The position numbers were made by a program, and so were the translations under genes. Below the pieces are notes generated by a model. That model was given only the letters and a program-made list of their open reading frames with translations, did no database searches and was not told the origin of the DNA. Below, piece by piece: positions 35,816 to 47,045 of a DNA stretch of 64,000 nt (position 1 is the stretch's first letter; each line of letters starts with the position of its first letter). The stretch is from Sycobia sp. Sy_11 (lineage: Eukaryota; Arthropoda; Insecta; Hymenoptera; Epichrysomallidae): positions 2,163,501 to 2,227,500 of the forward strand of contig JACCIC010000035.1 of NCBI GenBank assembly GCA_018907035.1. The letters run 5' to 3'.

Positions 35816-36048
35816 TCTCTTTCCGCCTCTATCTATCTCTCTCCGTTGCTCACTGGCTCGGTCTCGAACCGAACAAATCCACGCACTCATACACCCAACC
35901 CGTAACGCACAGGATGGCCTTCGCGGCGAATAATTACGTAGAGTTTTCAGTCTTGCGAGCTGCGCACGCTGCCGCTCTCTGACTCGTCTTCTCTCGAAAG
36001 AGTGAGACAGAATGGTAGGAGGAAAGGAGTAAAGAAGAGGAAAAGACA

Positions 36049-36080
<32 letters not shown>

Positions 36081-36240
36081 CAACTAACTCGTCCCACAAC
36101 TCCTCCACTCGTCTCGCTCGCTACCTTCGTTCACTTCATCCTCTTTTCAGCCTCCTTCTTCTTCTGCTTCTTCTTCTGCTTCTGCTTCTCTCCATCCGCT
36201 TCATCTTCGTCTTTCATCCTCGTTCTTCTTCATAGGTGCA
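35401..36240. repeat. pyrimidine-rich block with inverted CT and GA runs
   Basis: For about 800 bases the + strand is strongly biased to C and T, with a CT run at 35784-35820 and TTC/TGC triplets at 36150-36190. The bias is broken by a GA run at 36053-36080 that is complementary to the CT run. Frames here read Ser/Leu/Pro low complexity. If transcribed on + it would be a polypyrimidine platform (inference). Confidence 0.6.
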
Positions 36241-36427
36241 TCGTAACTCCTTTCCTCCTTCGCTTCATCATAATTTTGCCTCCTCGTCCCCTGACTGTAT
36301 AAGTTTATATCCCTTCGAAAGCCGATGAGCTCCCTCGCTCGCCAGCGCGCTTAAAGGGCCTCTCGTTCGTCCGTCGCCGCGATGTATCTCAACCACCGCG
36401 GGCTCATGCGTATATGCAATCGAAGTG

Positions 36428-36456
36428 ACGGGGGGGGGGGGGCGGGGAGGGGAGGA
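36428..36456 (+). other. potential G-quadruplex run
   Basis: A G run of about 13 bases followed by GGGG, GGGG and GG tracts with single-base spacers. It is the strongest quadruplex-like run in the window. Confidence 0.55.
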
Positions 36457-36502
36457 ACGCGGTGAATCCAAGGAGGCGACTTCATTCGTTCGACATTTTC
36501 AG

Positions 36503-36616
36503 CGCGTCGGGAAAGGGCAGCGGCATCGTTTATACGATTGGCTCCGCCGTCTTCCTATTTTCGTTGCCTCGCGTTGTCTTCATCTCATCGTGGATGAAAT
36601 CTCCCGTAGTAGAGGA
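36503..36616 (+). other. weak candidate exon (114 nt)
   Basis: CGACATTTTCAG precedes the interval and GTAAGT follows at 36617. The 114 nt are a multiple of three and open in two frames (one reading RVGKGQRHRLYDWLRRLP at its start). No family is recognised, and the last exon bases (AGAGGA) are a poor match to the usual CAG or AAG. If real, it would lie inside the inferred long intron, between the two ratchet sites, as an alternative exon. Confidence 0.2.
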
Positions 36617-36679
36617 GTAAGTTTTAAATTCATTCTTCTAACAAAGTTATTTTGTCATTTTTCGAAGAGTATTGTTTAA

Positions 36680-37200
36680 AGAAAAATATTTTTCCTTCGA
36701 AGCAAACGGAATCACAGCTGGAGCCTCGGAAGGACGAAACGATTTAATCACCTGCTAAATGGACCTATAAAAGCCAACTTGTTTTTCATTATTTATTTAT
36801 GTAAATAACGTATATTATCCGAGAAACGCAAGTGTAAAAATTGCTTAATAACATTTCTAAAGATAATCTATCTATTCTCAATCTGTAACGCACATCTAAT
36901 TCATCATTCTACATTTCTTACTTGGGCATCTATTTTGAAAAGAAAGGATTTAAAGAAAAAATAACAAATAGAATGTATATCTTAAAAGCTTTTCTCCTAT
37001 CTGTAGCAATTTTAGGAAGATTCGAACCCAATATTTAATCTGTTGTTTTGAACATGCATGATTTTTTTAGCCTTGCATCGGAAAAGATAAACACTTTTGA
37101 TGCTTGGGCTCTTTATATACACCCACACCACATACACACACATATACACACACGCGCACTCGCGCGCGTGTGTCTGTGTTATATTATTAATGGACGTCAA
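36680..37200. other. AT-rich unique island
   Basis: Over 400 AT-rich bases without tracts, then CA/CACG-rich sequence at 37121-37170. A GGTTCGAATC-like box on minus near 37019-37030 has no matching tRNA arms. Confidence 0.4.
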
Positions 37201-38584
37201 GAGGGTGAGCCTGTTTTCAGGTATAATTCCATACCGGCTCAGCGCCTCCTCTCTTCCTATACTTGGCCTAATAACTTAGATTCCAAGAAGGCGAAGTCGC
37301 GGCAGATTCATCAGCTCCCCCCCCCCCCAATGTTCTAACCATGTGATACGATCCAAGCCTTAACAGTTTTTGTGCGCACCAGACGGCATCGAGAGGCCGA
37401 GGGGGAGCAATGAAGACCAGAAACAAAAAAAAGGACAACAAGAACGAAAAGAAGATACCGACGGCTATATCCAGCCACAGTTTTCATTTCTTTGTCTCGG
37501 TTTTTGGCAGACGAGCGGATACCGAGGGCGTCGCGTCGCGTCGCTCGCGCTCATCCCTCTTCGTCGCTTCGCGCCAGGGATCGAATTATCGAAGATTCGT
37601 TCTGGGCCCAGCGGACCGAGGAAGCGGAGCGCGGCCGCGTTATCGCGTGCCTTGCGAGAGGAGAAAGAGGGGGGGGGAGGGGGGAATGAACCGGGGTCAA
37701 TAAAAAAAGAAGTACTGGGAGGAGAGGGAGGGAAATAAGTTCGAACCGCAAAAACGGCCTTTTTGGGCGACCGCGGGCTCGGCTCGCGCGGCCCGCCCGT
37801 CCACGGGCAATTTCTGATCTTCCGATGGAAAGAAGAGCGAGGAGCAGAAGATTTTTTCGCTCCATTCCGGACGCCGAACGCTCGGCCTTTTGATTAATTT
37901 CTTCTCCCCCCCCCCCACCCCATCCCGCGTCGTCGCAATTAAATTCCATCGTTAATATCTTCTTTACGAAAATCATGGGTTTTTTTTTCCTTGAAAGTAT
38001 ATCAAATTTTCGTCTACGTCCCGACCATATAAATATCCAATTAGCAACGATCCCACCAAAGTGATTTAATAAAATTTTGACAAGCACGAATGCATTTATC
38101 GCGTTACGCAACCGATCAGTGAGTGACAGCTAATCCAGTCTCCTTAGATCGGTTCTAATCAGGCTTACTAAGCAGATTTTAATGAAAACTAATGTAATGA
38201 TTTCATTTTTTTTTTTTTTAAATTTTAAATAGTGTCCTAACTCAGCCGACACATTAGTAATTACTTTTTTGTTTAATTAGAAATATTACTCTAATAATTT
38301 TACTGGATTAGCATACTTATTTATGTGAATAAAAGATTTTTTAAAAATACTTTACGCAATTTCATTTTGAAAATTGATTTATTATTTCAATATAAGGATC
38401 ATCCACGAAGAAATCATTTTTAATTGTCACAATAGAATTATTCAGATATAGTTCAACATTTAGATGCTCTAGACGAGTTCTTTTATTAGTGTACGTATTT
38501 AATGTCAGTTCCTGTCGCGGTATAAATCATGCCCGCTGTTAATTCGCTCGGTACTTTAGATATATAGTCAGCGCGCATTCGTAA
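37201..38584. other. unique segment, nothing recognised
   Basis: Purine-rich with G runs at 37660-37690, C runs near 37318 and 37906, then AT-rich unique DNA from 37920. No gene recognised. Confidence 0.4.
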
Positions 38585-38973
38585 TTTCTTCAGGTAATTT
38601 TTATAGGATATCGTTACAGAAACGTTAATGCCCATTGCGTAGAGCGCTCGCCGTTTGCCGCATTAGGGCGCGATTTTTATCTCCGCAGCTCCAATCTCGA
38701 GGAAAGAAGATCTTGCCCTTGCCAGGCGAGAGCATCTATTGCGAATGGCCGTGATCTACCTGTTCCCGAAATCGGGGACGATTTAATAGGAGGCGTGGAA
38801 CCTCTCTGCAGCGCCCCACCTAGGAAGGCCGATCCCGTAAAGCGGGCACCATACCCATGTCTTCGTCCCAATGAAGCGCGTATCATCAATAAGTTTCGAG
38901 CATTATTCACGCCCGAAGGCGAAACCGTGAAATCGCTTGGCGCAGGTCTCGTCGCACGGCTTCTCGTCACCTA

Positions 38974-38974
<1 letters not shown>
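38585..38974 (+). pseudogene. protein-like open frame, possible exon or element fossil
   Basis: The + frame has no stop from 38585 to a TAG at 38972. A fair 3' splice site (TTTTTATCTCCGCAG, ending 38688) sits inside it, giving 94 codons after the junction with normal composition (pieces include DLPVPEIGDDLIGG and RIINKFRALFTPEGE). There is no ATG at the start, and the frame ends at a TA tract. The minus strand is also open across 38677-38970 with an ATG, so strand is unclear. I recognise no family. It could be a terminal exon, a transposon remnant or chance. Confidence 0.25.

Positions 38975-38978
<4 letters not shown>

Positions 38979-39025
<47 letters not shown>
38979..39025. repeat. (AT)n microsatellite
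   Basis: Pure AT run of 47 nt directly after the open frame ending at 38974. Confidence 0.95.
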
Positions 39026-39026
<1 letters not shown>

Positions 39027-40104
39027 CTATATAGATAAACCCACAGTCGTGGTTGCTTGGCACCGGCCGCGAATGCGCTCCTCCGCTCTCCGGGCAAGGC
39101 CTTAACCCCGTCGCGGCAGGTCGCGCTCGTACACCATAAATCATTCCTGGGTACAGTTTCGATTTCTTCGCTCCGCGGGGGTTGCACTTCATTCGCGCGC
39201 TCTCTCTTTCTTTCACTCTCGGACGGTTGCGCTCCTCTTCGCGCGCGCGGCATACAACCTCGAGATCTTATCGTCGCCCGAACCACGAATGACTCTCCTC
39301 TCTCTCTCTCTCTCCCTTTCCCTACCTCGCTCGCCGAGTGATTCGGCACGGCGCGCAGCGCCGCGGCGGCGACGGCACTCCTGAGCTAGCGATCGCCTCG
39401 ATATCATTCGCTGCCGCAAGGGAGTCAGGAGGTCGCCGCGTCTCGTCGTCGCCGACGACGCCGGCGCGCACGCGGCAGCCACGGCGCGATCGTGTCTCTC
39501 TCTCGCGCGCGCGCGCGCGCGAATTCGATGTCGTCGGCCGCGGATGGAAAGGGCAGGCGGGAGTAGGCGGAGGTGGAGGTAGAGGAGGAGGCTGGAATCT
39601 GTGCCAGGCAATGCTCGTCGTGGTCGGGGCTCGCTCGCCGTACCGGCGCGGCGTGTCTTGGGTCAAGGTCACCGGCCCGACTCGCCTCGCGGTCGTGCAC
39701 GCGCGCCCGTAATGCAGCGCTCGTTCCGCACGAAGCTGCGGGTAGAGGTGACGCGATGACCCGGTATCACAATAATAAACATAATGATGAGGATGATGAT
39801 GATGATGATGATAATAGTAACAACAACGATATAGAAAATTTAAGTTTTTCCATCGCTTGCACGTCGTAAGTGCGCTTGTGTAAAATGCCGATCTACCGAT
39901 TTTCGGGTTTATCGACCCGCGTACGGATGTAGCCTCCTCCCGCGCCCCTGCCATTACTGCTTCGTTCGCCGATGCCGCGCCTATTTTTATGCGAACAGTC
40001 GACTTTCGGCGATGTTTACGTTGTACACTTCTCTTCTGAATGGAATGGGAAGATGTTCGGCACAGGATATTTCAGCGATGCGCCCTCCCGCCCCGTATTT
40101 AGGA

Positions 40105-40108
<4 letters not shown>
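39026..40108. other. CpG-rich unique segment
   Basis: GC-rich, with an alternating CG run at 39504-39520 and a GAT triplet repeat at 39793-39811. Arg/Ala-rich frames are open on both strands and are not protein-like. Confidence 0.45.

Positions 40109-40150
<42 letters not shown>
40109..40150. repeat. (TA)n microsatellite
   Basis: Pure TA run of 42 nt. Confidence 0.95.
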
Positions 40151-40153
<3 letters not shown>

Positions 40154-40499
40154 TATGTAGGCCAGAGACCGAGAAGAAGGAGGTTTCCCTGGTAGAAGAG
40201 GGAGATACGCCCGCGCGCGCGCGCTCTCACCAAGGCTCCGAAACGCGCTGCGACTTCCGGCGAAGGGCGCAGTCCTCGGTGCCTTGGAGGTGTATACAGA
40301 TATAAATATACACGGACAAGGAGCTTGAGTGTAAAAAAAAAAAACAAAAAGAAAGGGACCCTCTGCGCCCCTCGATCTTCTTCCCTCTTTTATACCCCAC
40401 CTTTTTCCTGTTCCCTACCCCCCCCACCCAAAGTATACACAACGAGAGCTATACTCGCGCCCGTACGACCTGTTACGACTAAACGGGCGTACGGTATAC

Positions 40500-40503
<4 letters not shown>

Positions 40504-40545
<42 letters not shown>
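40504..40545. repeat. (AT)n microsatellite
   Basis: Pure AT run of 42 nt. Confidence 0.95.
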
Positions 40546-40547
<2 letters not shown>

Positions 40548-42120
40548 TACACGTTGGCGCGCGAGCTCGTTTTCCTTTTCGCTCGCGACGGAGCGGGGAG
40601 GCGCGCTGTGTTATAAAATGTCCGTGTATACGCATACTGGCCTATACACGTGTTCGCCGAAGGCGGTGCGTCGGCCGCCGCGGCTCGCCGGCCGGGGCTG
40701 CCGGATGCTCGTCCCAGATATTCCCCGTAACGCGCCCCGGGCTTTGGAGCTGCTCCCTCGTCGCTGGATGTGAACGCACGCGTATATACAGCATTTGTAT
40801 GTAGGCATGGGTGTGTGTGCGCGCGCGCGCGCGCATCGTCCGTCTGCAAAAGCCACGGGATTTTTCCCTTTGTGCGGCGGCGGCGCGGACCGCCCGGCGA
40901 CGCCCAATTGTCCGGCGCACTGACGATTCCATTAGTAGGCTCCTTTGTCCCCGTGAATCGCGCTTTTCACGGGATTTTCAATTCTGTTTGGACAGGGACC
41001 TCGGGCGATCTCGGGAGCTTTGTCCGTGGAGCAGTGGCTCGAACGCCGCCTCCCTCGCTCCCTCCCTCCCTCGACTACTTCCGGTTATCAAGAATAGGAG
41101 CCAAATTTCTTTATAAGAGCGTCGCTTAAGCGGGCGGGGCATTGTACGCCTTAAAACGAACGCGCATTATATAATAGTCTAAGTCTTGGGCAAAACGCTA
41201 TTTTTACAGAATGCAAATTTTCAGTGAAGAAGAAAAATGATTTTTTTTCTCTCCCATAACGAGCTTTACCTTTAATAATACGTTGCCCAATGGCTTGGTA
41301 CACTTAAGCTGTCAAAACGTCACCTAATAATGCCAAAATTTTGATAGAAAACAGAAAAGTATGGGCGTATGGAAGAACGAAATTTTTGAGAAACATTGAT
41401 GTTCGTATCGGGTCTATCGTTCAAGGAAAACCAATCGAGAAAGTGAAGAGATAATTTATAGTGCCCATTAAATCTATCATTTCGATTAACAATAATTAAG
41501 TGGAACATAAGTATGAGAAAGATCTATCAATTAGTGTTTTTTTTTTGTTGTTGTTCGAAGACTACTAAATTTCTTGCTTTGCAAGAGGTATCCAGCTATC
41601 GAGAGAAAATTGCAGAATTACGCGCATTCGAAAACAGGAACGTTTTTTACTTCTGTTCACTCGATACTTTATGCAATTAAAACTCATGAGCAATTATATA
41701 CGAGCACAATGATAACTTTATAAGTGCATGGATAGAACTTATTATTCCTACATTTGTTTTCTTGCAATTGCAACCGCCAAAATAATTTACATATGAAAAA
41801 TAGAGTATAATCCTCGTGCTAGCAGTTATACCAAGATTTTCTAAACACAAGAGCAAAAAAAAAAATACCAGTACGCCTTCAAGCAGAGGAAATTTTTTTT
41901 CTACCCTCAAATTAGGAAGATTCGCATAACTGTGCTTCCTCAACCGTTCCATTGCTCTCGTGCGAGATCTCGTATAAATAGGTTGTTACAGCCGCGCCCA
42001 GCGTCCGCGCGTTAGCCCGAGTACATTGCACACACCTACACATGCACGGCGGAAAATTCATAGCCAATCTACGCGAGTGAAATTTCCCCCGGTGCCGCTA
42101 TATACCGACAGACTGTGTAA

Positions 42121-42123
<3 letters not shown>
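40546..42123. other. CpG-rich then AT-rich unique region
   Basis: CpG-rich to 41130 with an alternating CG run at 40819-40834, then 850 AT-rich unique bases. TATAAATA at 41973-41980 is a good TATA-box match, but no initiator or coding exon follows that I can defend. Confidence 0.4.
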
Positions 42124-42179
<56 letters not shown>

Positions 42180-42186
42180 GTATATA
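42124..42186. repeat. (TA)n microsatellite, interrupted
   Basis: Long TA run with single C and G interruptions near 42163 and 42180. Confidence 0.94.
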
Positions 42187-42617
42187 CATGCAGAAAACGC
42201 TTATACCGGTTCTTCTTAATTAAACAATAAACCCTTAACCGGTCCGTTGGAGAGGCCGCGCGCGCGCGCGCGCCTCGTATCGCGGCGCACGCACCCGCGG
42301 ATTATCGGCGCCGCGCGTCCGCGCATTGTTCGGCGGGCGCGCTGCTGGTGCCGCCGCTGCCCTCCTCGGCGCGCACTGATTAAAACGCCCGCGCGGCCGA
42401 TGCCTTCGCCCCGCGGTCCTCTCGCAATATCTGATGCAGGAAGTGCCGCGGCGACGGGACGCCGAGGCATTCCGGCCGCGAGAACGAAAGCTGCAAGCTC
42501 TAATTAGCCCTTATCGTCCCCGCGCGGCTTCTCGCGCCTCACCCCTCCCCCCCCCGCCCAACCAGCGCGCCAATCCCGGAAATAACCGGAGTGCGAGCCG
42601 CGCTGCCCGCTCCTTTG
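42187..42617. other. CpG-rich segment
   Basis: Dense CG dinucleotides with an alternating run at 42257-42272 and a C run near 42547. Both strands are open in Arg/Ala-rich frames. No gene is called. Confidence 0.45.
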
Positions 42618-42658
42618 AATAAATAAATAAATAAATAAATATTTATATGTATATATAA

Positions 42659-42694
<36 letters not shown>
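42618..42694. repeat. (AAAT)n and (TA)n tracts
   Basis: An AAAT tetranucleotide repeat at 42618-42641 is followed by a TA run at 42664-42694. Confidence 0.93.
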
Positions 42695-42698
<4 letters not shown>

Positions 42699-43930
42699 TC
42701 GGCGAAGAGGGGATGCCGGAGTGGGGTCGCTTCGTTGTAGCCCGTAATTATTTCGACGTATTTATCGATCGGTGAAAAAGTCGAGGAAATGAAAATCGGC
42801 CGCCTCGTAACAGAGATCTCATTCGCGGCGCGCAGAACTGGTTTTCGTCTCTCCTTCTCATCGGCGACGGTGCCTTTTCCCGGATCAACGCCGCGGCCGC
42901 GGCATCGTCGTCCCCGAGAACTTCTCCGCGCTCGTTCATTTTATATACACATTATGTGTATATATGTGTGTGTATATATTTATATATATATATACATAGC
43001 TATGTTTAATAACCCTAATTTTTCCCATCGGCAAATGAGCGCGTGTATTAATTACGTATTACTTCCATACATATAGATGTGTAGCACTCATCGTCTGATA
43101 TCTCTTTTTATACTTCGCCGAAGGTAATCGGTGCCGTACGTTAAGAGGAAAATCTCTTCCGGTTTGGATTTTAAAATCAAAAACGACCGCCCGTATACGC
43201 GATGAAATAATTATCAATCCCGAGTCCGTGTTTAATGCATGTATAACGGACGATGCCCAAGCTTTGATTTTTCTATACGATGGATGAAAGAAAAGGGGGC
43301 GGGTGAGGAGCGTCGACGCATCGAAAACGTTTCGAGTCGCGGAGAAAGGAGAGCCAAGAAGTCGAACAAAACCCGCAAAATCAACACTTTTCTCAAATGT
43401 CGTCGAGGAGAGCCGTTTACTCGAAATTCGGCAGCAGGAAGGCACGTATATAGATACATTTGTACATTATTTTTCGAACGCGCGGCTCCGCAGAAGGAGA
43501 AGATCCGAATCGCGAATCCGTACATGTCCGCACAGATACGTAGGTGTGTATGAAGACACACGCACAGGCGCGCAAACACATATATATGCATATGTATATA
43601 TATATTTATATATACGTATAGCCGGTCGTTCACAGTTAGCGGGCTCGGGGTCACGTTTTGCTTTCACAAAACTCCCGGAATTCAAGGTGGCGGCGGAGGG
43701 GTGGGGAGGACCTCGCGCGGCTGCGCTCTCTTCGTGACTTTTGCATTGCGATCGCGGCGTTCGCCGCCTCCCGCCACCGCCCGACTCCTCCTCCTCCGCC
43801 TCCTCCCCCGGGCGCACATGTAGTGGGAGTTGAACCCGCGCCGGACGCAGGGTGGTCCGCGCGCGCGGGCACGCTGTCATTTTGCAAATGACTCGATCAC
43901 GATCGGATCATCAAATAATCGAGTCGTTAT

Positions 43931-43932
<2 letters not shown>
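42695..43932. other. unique region, nothing recognised
   Basis: Mixed CpG-rich sequence with short TA/GTAT patches at 42950-42995 and 43578-43618 and a CCT triplet patch at 43785-43808. A GGTTCAACTCC box on minus near 43827-43838 resembles a tRNA T-arm but has no matching acceptor stem. Confidence 0.4.

Positions 43933-43972
<40 letters not shown>
43933..43972. repeat. (AT)n microsatellite
   Basis: Pure AT run of 40 nt. Confidence 0.95.
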
Positions 43973-43977
<5 letters not shown>

Positions 43978-44168
43978 CACATACGTCGAAGGCGAACTGA
44001 CTCTCCGATGGACGCGGACGTGCTCCGAATGCAATCGAAAACGATGAAAGTGATGCGCGCCCGCTCGCGAGCAAACGTGATTCAATCCGCCTCTCCTCTT
44101 GGGATGTTATTCTCAGCGAATCCGCCTCGATATCTTCGAGCGGAGCTGTAAATCGCTCCAGAATTACT

Positions 44169-44171
<3 letters not shown>

Positions 44172-44224
<53 letters not shown>
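44172..44224. repeat. (TA)n microsatellite
   Basis: Pure TA run of 53 nt. Confidence 0.95.
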
Positions 44225-44227
<3 letters not shown>

Positions 44228-44589
44228 AATATATATTTGATCGAGAAAACATTTATTTGCCTACTGAGAAACTCCCTACATTTTTTTCTTTACGACCTCT
44301 GGAATATTGTCAGTTTCGCAATCATCCAGTTTCTCCCATTAGGGACTACAATTTCTGCGCGGAGTTGCGCCGTCGTAAACTCCTCATAATCTCGTAATCT
44401 TATATTTAACGCGCAAGTATTGCATAAAATAAAAACAGAGTGAGTTAAGTTGTATATGAATTGCGTTACGTTAAACTGGCAGACAATACAAAAATTGTCA
44501 ACGTGAAATAAAGCATTTGGAGACGTTTTTGATGGTCGGACGCCGCGACACTACTACTTCGAGTCCTCCAAAGTTATAAACTATCTCGC

Positions 44590-44815
44590 GTATCGATGAA
44601 AAATTTCAGCAAAAGTTCAGATGTTCGCACAACGTATGCATGTCGAATAGCCCATGTATCGAAAAAATTACCGATCGAAACCACAATACGAAAATCCCAG
44701 ACAGTGCGATCGACTCGAGCACGAGCCATTCGCTCGACAGTTCGAACAAAAATCCCACGACCGCGCTGCCTCGCAAGTCGAGCATTACAAAATCTGATCG
44801 GACGCTGGCACGTGA
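44590..44815. repeat. degenerate repeat island, about 9-bp period
   Basis: Words such as AAGTTCAGA, TGTTCGCAC, GATCGACTC, CGACAGTTC and GAACAAAAA recur at about 9-base steps. All three frames on + and several on - stay open across it, as expected of a 3n-period repeat that lacks stops. Open frames here are therefore not evidence for a gene. Confidence 0.4.
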
Positions 44816-46138
44816 GTGCACAAAGGATTGCATCGAAAGCTTATAAAACGTGCGCGACCCTCGTAACCCCGTTACATCTGGCTCGCTGTCACCCCCACCC
44901 CATCGCGCAGCAACGTAGGTAATTCAAAAAAGATGCGGGTTGCTCCGCAATAGAGCGGTCAGCGTCTGGAATTTCATCCGCCCACGCGAGGCGCGACTGG
45001 ATAATATTCCGGCGCTGCGCCGCTGAAAAGAAAAAAAAAGGGAAAAACCGCTTGCACCGGGCGAAACCGACACCGATATTGCGCGCGCGCGCGCGCGAGC
45101 CACGTCGGCGAGACGCGAGCGTGCGGATTTCTGCTGGCGCAGTCGGCGCGACCGCGCGTCGCCCCGACTGTTTTGTACTTTGTTATATTCCAATCGCCGC
45201 TGCACTGCTTGGGCTTGAAAAGTTTACGATTGCGTGTATACGGGGAGAATCTAAGAATTGCCTTGTCAGAATCACGTATGCTGAGAGACGACCACCATAT
45301 ATGTATATATATGTATATATATAGTAGATATTGTTACTGATATCATTACGAATATGTGAGCAAAAAAAGAAGAAATTGACACTATTATCAGGAACTAACG
45401 TTGTTAATTTATGCACGCGTCTTTTGGGAAAAAATCGCGAGCAGATCGCAAAAAATTAACACTTATTATACTTTCGCAGAACCTTCAGAGAAAGAGAGGG
45501 GGGTGGACGGAAATAAAATCTAGCATTTAACGCCAAAAAACATATTTTCCTGATCGAATTGAAATAACGCTTTGTGTAACGATAACCGTGCAATTTTTCA
45601 TAACGTTTTTAATAAATGAATAGTTTGTTATTTTTTTTTACGAATTTTCCATAATAAATTTTCTTAGACAAAGAGTTTTGTTGCTTGAATCATCAACGAG
45701 AAGAACAGCCTCGAATGTATTAGCGATAAAGTCACAGTGCCCAATACCAATTGAAACTTGCAGTGATCTCGAAAGTAAAGGCAATTAATGTACGGTTATT
45801 CCGCAATCAATTGCATTAATTATTGAAAGACAGATCGGTCGGTTCCGATTGGGGCGATAATTTGAAAAAGCTTCCTGAAAGTTGTAGACGAGCATCGGCG
45901 CGGCAGGACGGGGGGGGGGGTTAATACAATGACGGCCAAGGCATTTTATGAAAACCACAATCTTCGAATCGCTCGGTCTGGCGCAATTCATAAGTCGGAT
46001 AATTCTTAAGCCGTTGCGATATGTGTCTATATATCTAATGGGTTGTACGAGCGGAGCAACCGCGCGCATATAACGAGCAGCTCTGTTCCCAAAGTCGACT
46101 GACGGTGGGGATAGTGATAGAATCCTCTCGCTTATCTA

Positions 46139-46140
<2 letters not shown>
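44816..46140. other. unique region, AT-rich from 45.4 kb
   Basis: CpG-rich to 45180 with an alternating CG run at 45081-45098, then AT-rich unique sequence. G run near 45911-45920. No gene recognised. Confidence 0.4.

Positions 46141-46183
<43 letters not shown>
46141..46183. repeat. (AT)n microsatellite
   Basis: Pure AT run of 43 nt. Confidence 0.95.
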
Positions 46184-46184
<1 letters not shown>

Positions 46185-47045
46185 CCAGCAGCATCGAGCT
46201 TTTATAGCGCGCACTTGGTAACGGTAGGTCCCCCACAAACTGTATACAGATATTCTGCGTAAATCCTACTTGCGTGTTCTCTCTCTTTCTTCTCTCTCTC
46301 TCTCTCTCTAACTTTTTCTGTCGTTTTCGCAATATGTAGATAGGTGCTATGCATACACTCGCTCGCATCTTCTAGAACAGAGTTTTCCTGGATCGCCGCG
46401 CGCACCCTTTTTGACGCGCCTCTTCCGCGGCCAACGTCTATATGTGCGCTCGCGTTTAAATATACGCTTCGAGCTCCTACACTCGGAAGTATAACTATAG
46501 CGGCTTCCTCTACTTCTTCTTCTTCTTCCCCTTCTTCTTCGGCCACAATTTTTTCCAGTCGCCCATCGGCTCGCATATGTGCATGTTTGTGTGTTTGTCT
46601 GTGTATGTTTGCGCAGGAGTGTACACAGATCTAAAACATGTAGACGCGAGATGCGAGATGCACTACTATATATAGATATATGTATATATATATATATGCG
46701 GTTCGGATCCGCTGGCACAGAGGAGGATTATTCGAGAATCGGAGCGAATCGATCGGCGAGAGGCGGGGGGGGGAGACGTGGAGCGGGAGGGGTGATCGTC
46801 TGTAATTATATCGACGTTCCGCATTTCTCCGATCCAAGGAAATTAGAGCCTATACACATCGCGTACTGCTGCTCATTCCGACGCCTATATACGTATGTGT
46901 ATCTACTCTCGCAGAAACTTCCAACCTCATTTGTACCACACGAGTTTCGAGATCGAGGACTGATGATCTCCCCCCCCCACCCCACCCCCGATCACTGCCC
47001 CTGCCACCTCGTCTCTCCGTCACCGCGCGGCGACGCCGGCCGCGG
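46184..47045. other. unique segment with CT and TTC patches
   Basis: CT patch at 46279-46309, TTC triplets at 46512-46540, short TA patch at 46672-46697 and a C run near 46971. No gene recognised. Confidence 0.4.

Noticed and set aside
37018..37032. GGGTTCGAATC on the minus strand, another T-arm-like box
   Set aside because: Flanks do not pair as a five-base stem and no cloverleaf can be drawn.
38578..38600. ATTTCTTCAG|GTAATT as a ratchet site
   Set aside because: Short pyrimidine tract, weak donor, and no GTAAGT-type donor within 100 nt downstream.
41973..41980. TATAAATA as a core promoter
   Set aside because: No initiator or downstream exon that I can support; TATA-like words are common in such TA-rich DNA.
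43820..43845. GGTTCAACTCC on the minus strand, a tRNA T-arm-like box
   Set aside because: T-stem pairs only partly, and no acceptor stem, anticodon arm or A box can be matched upstream.
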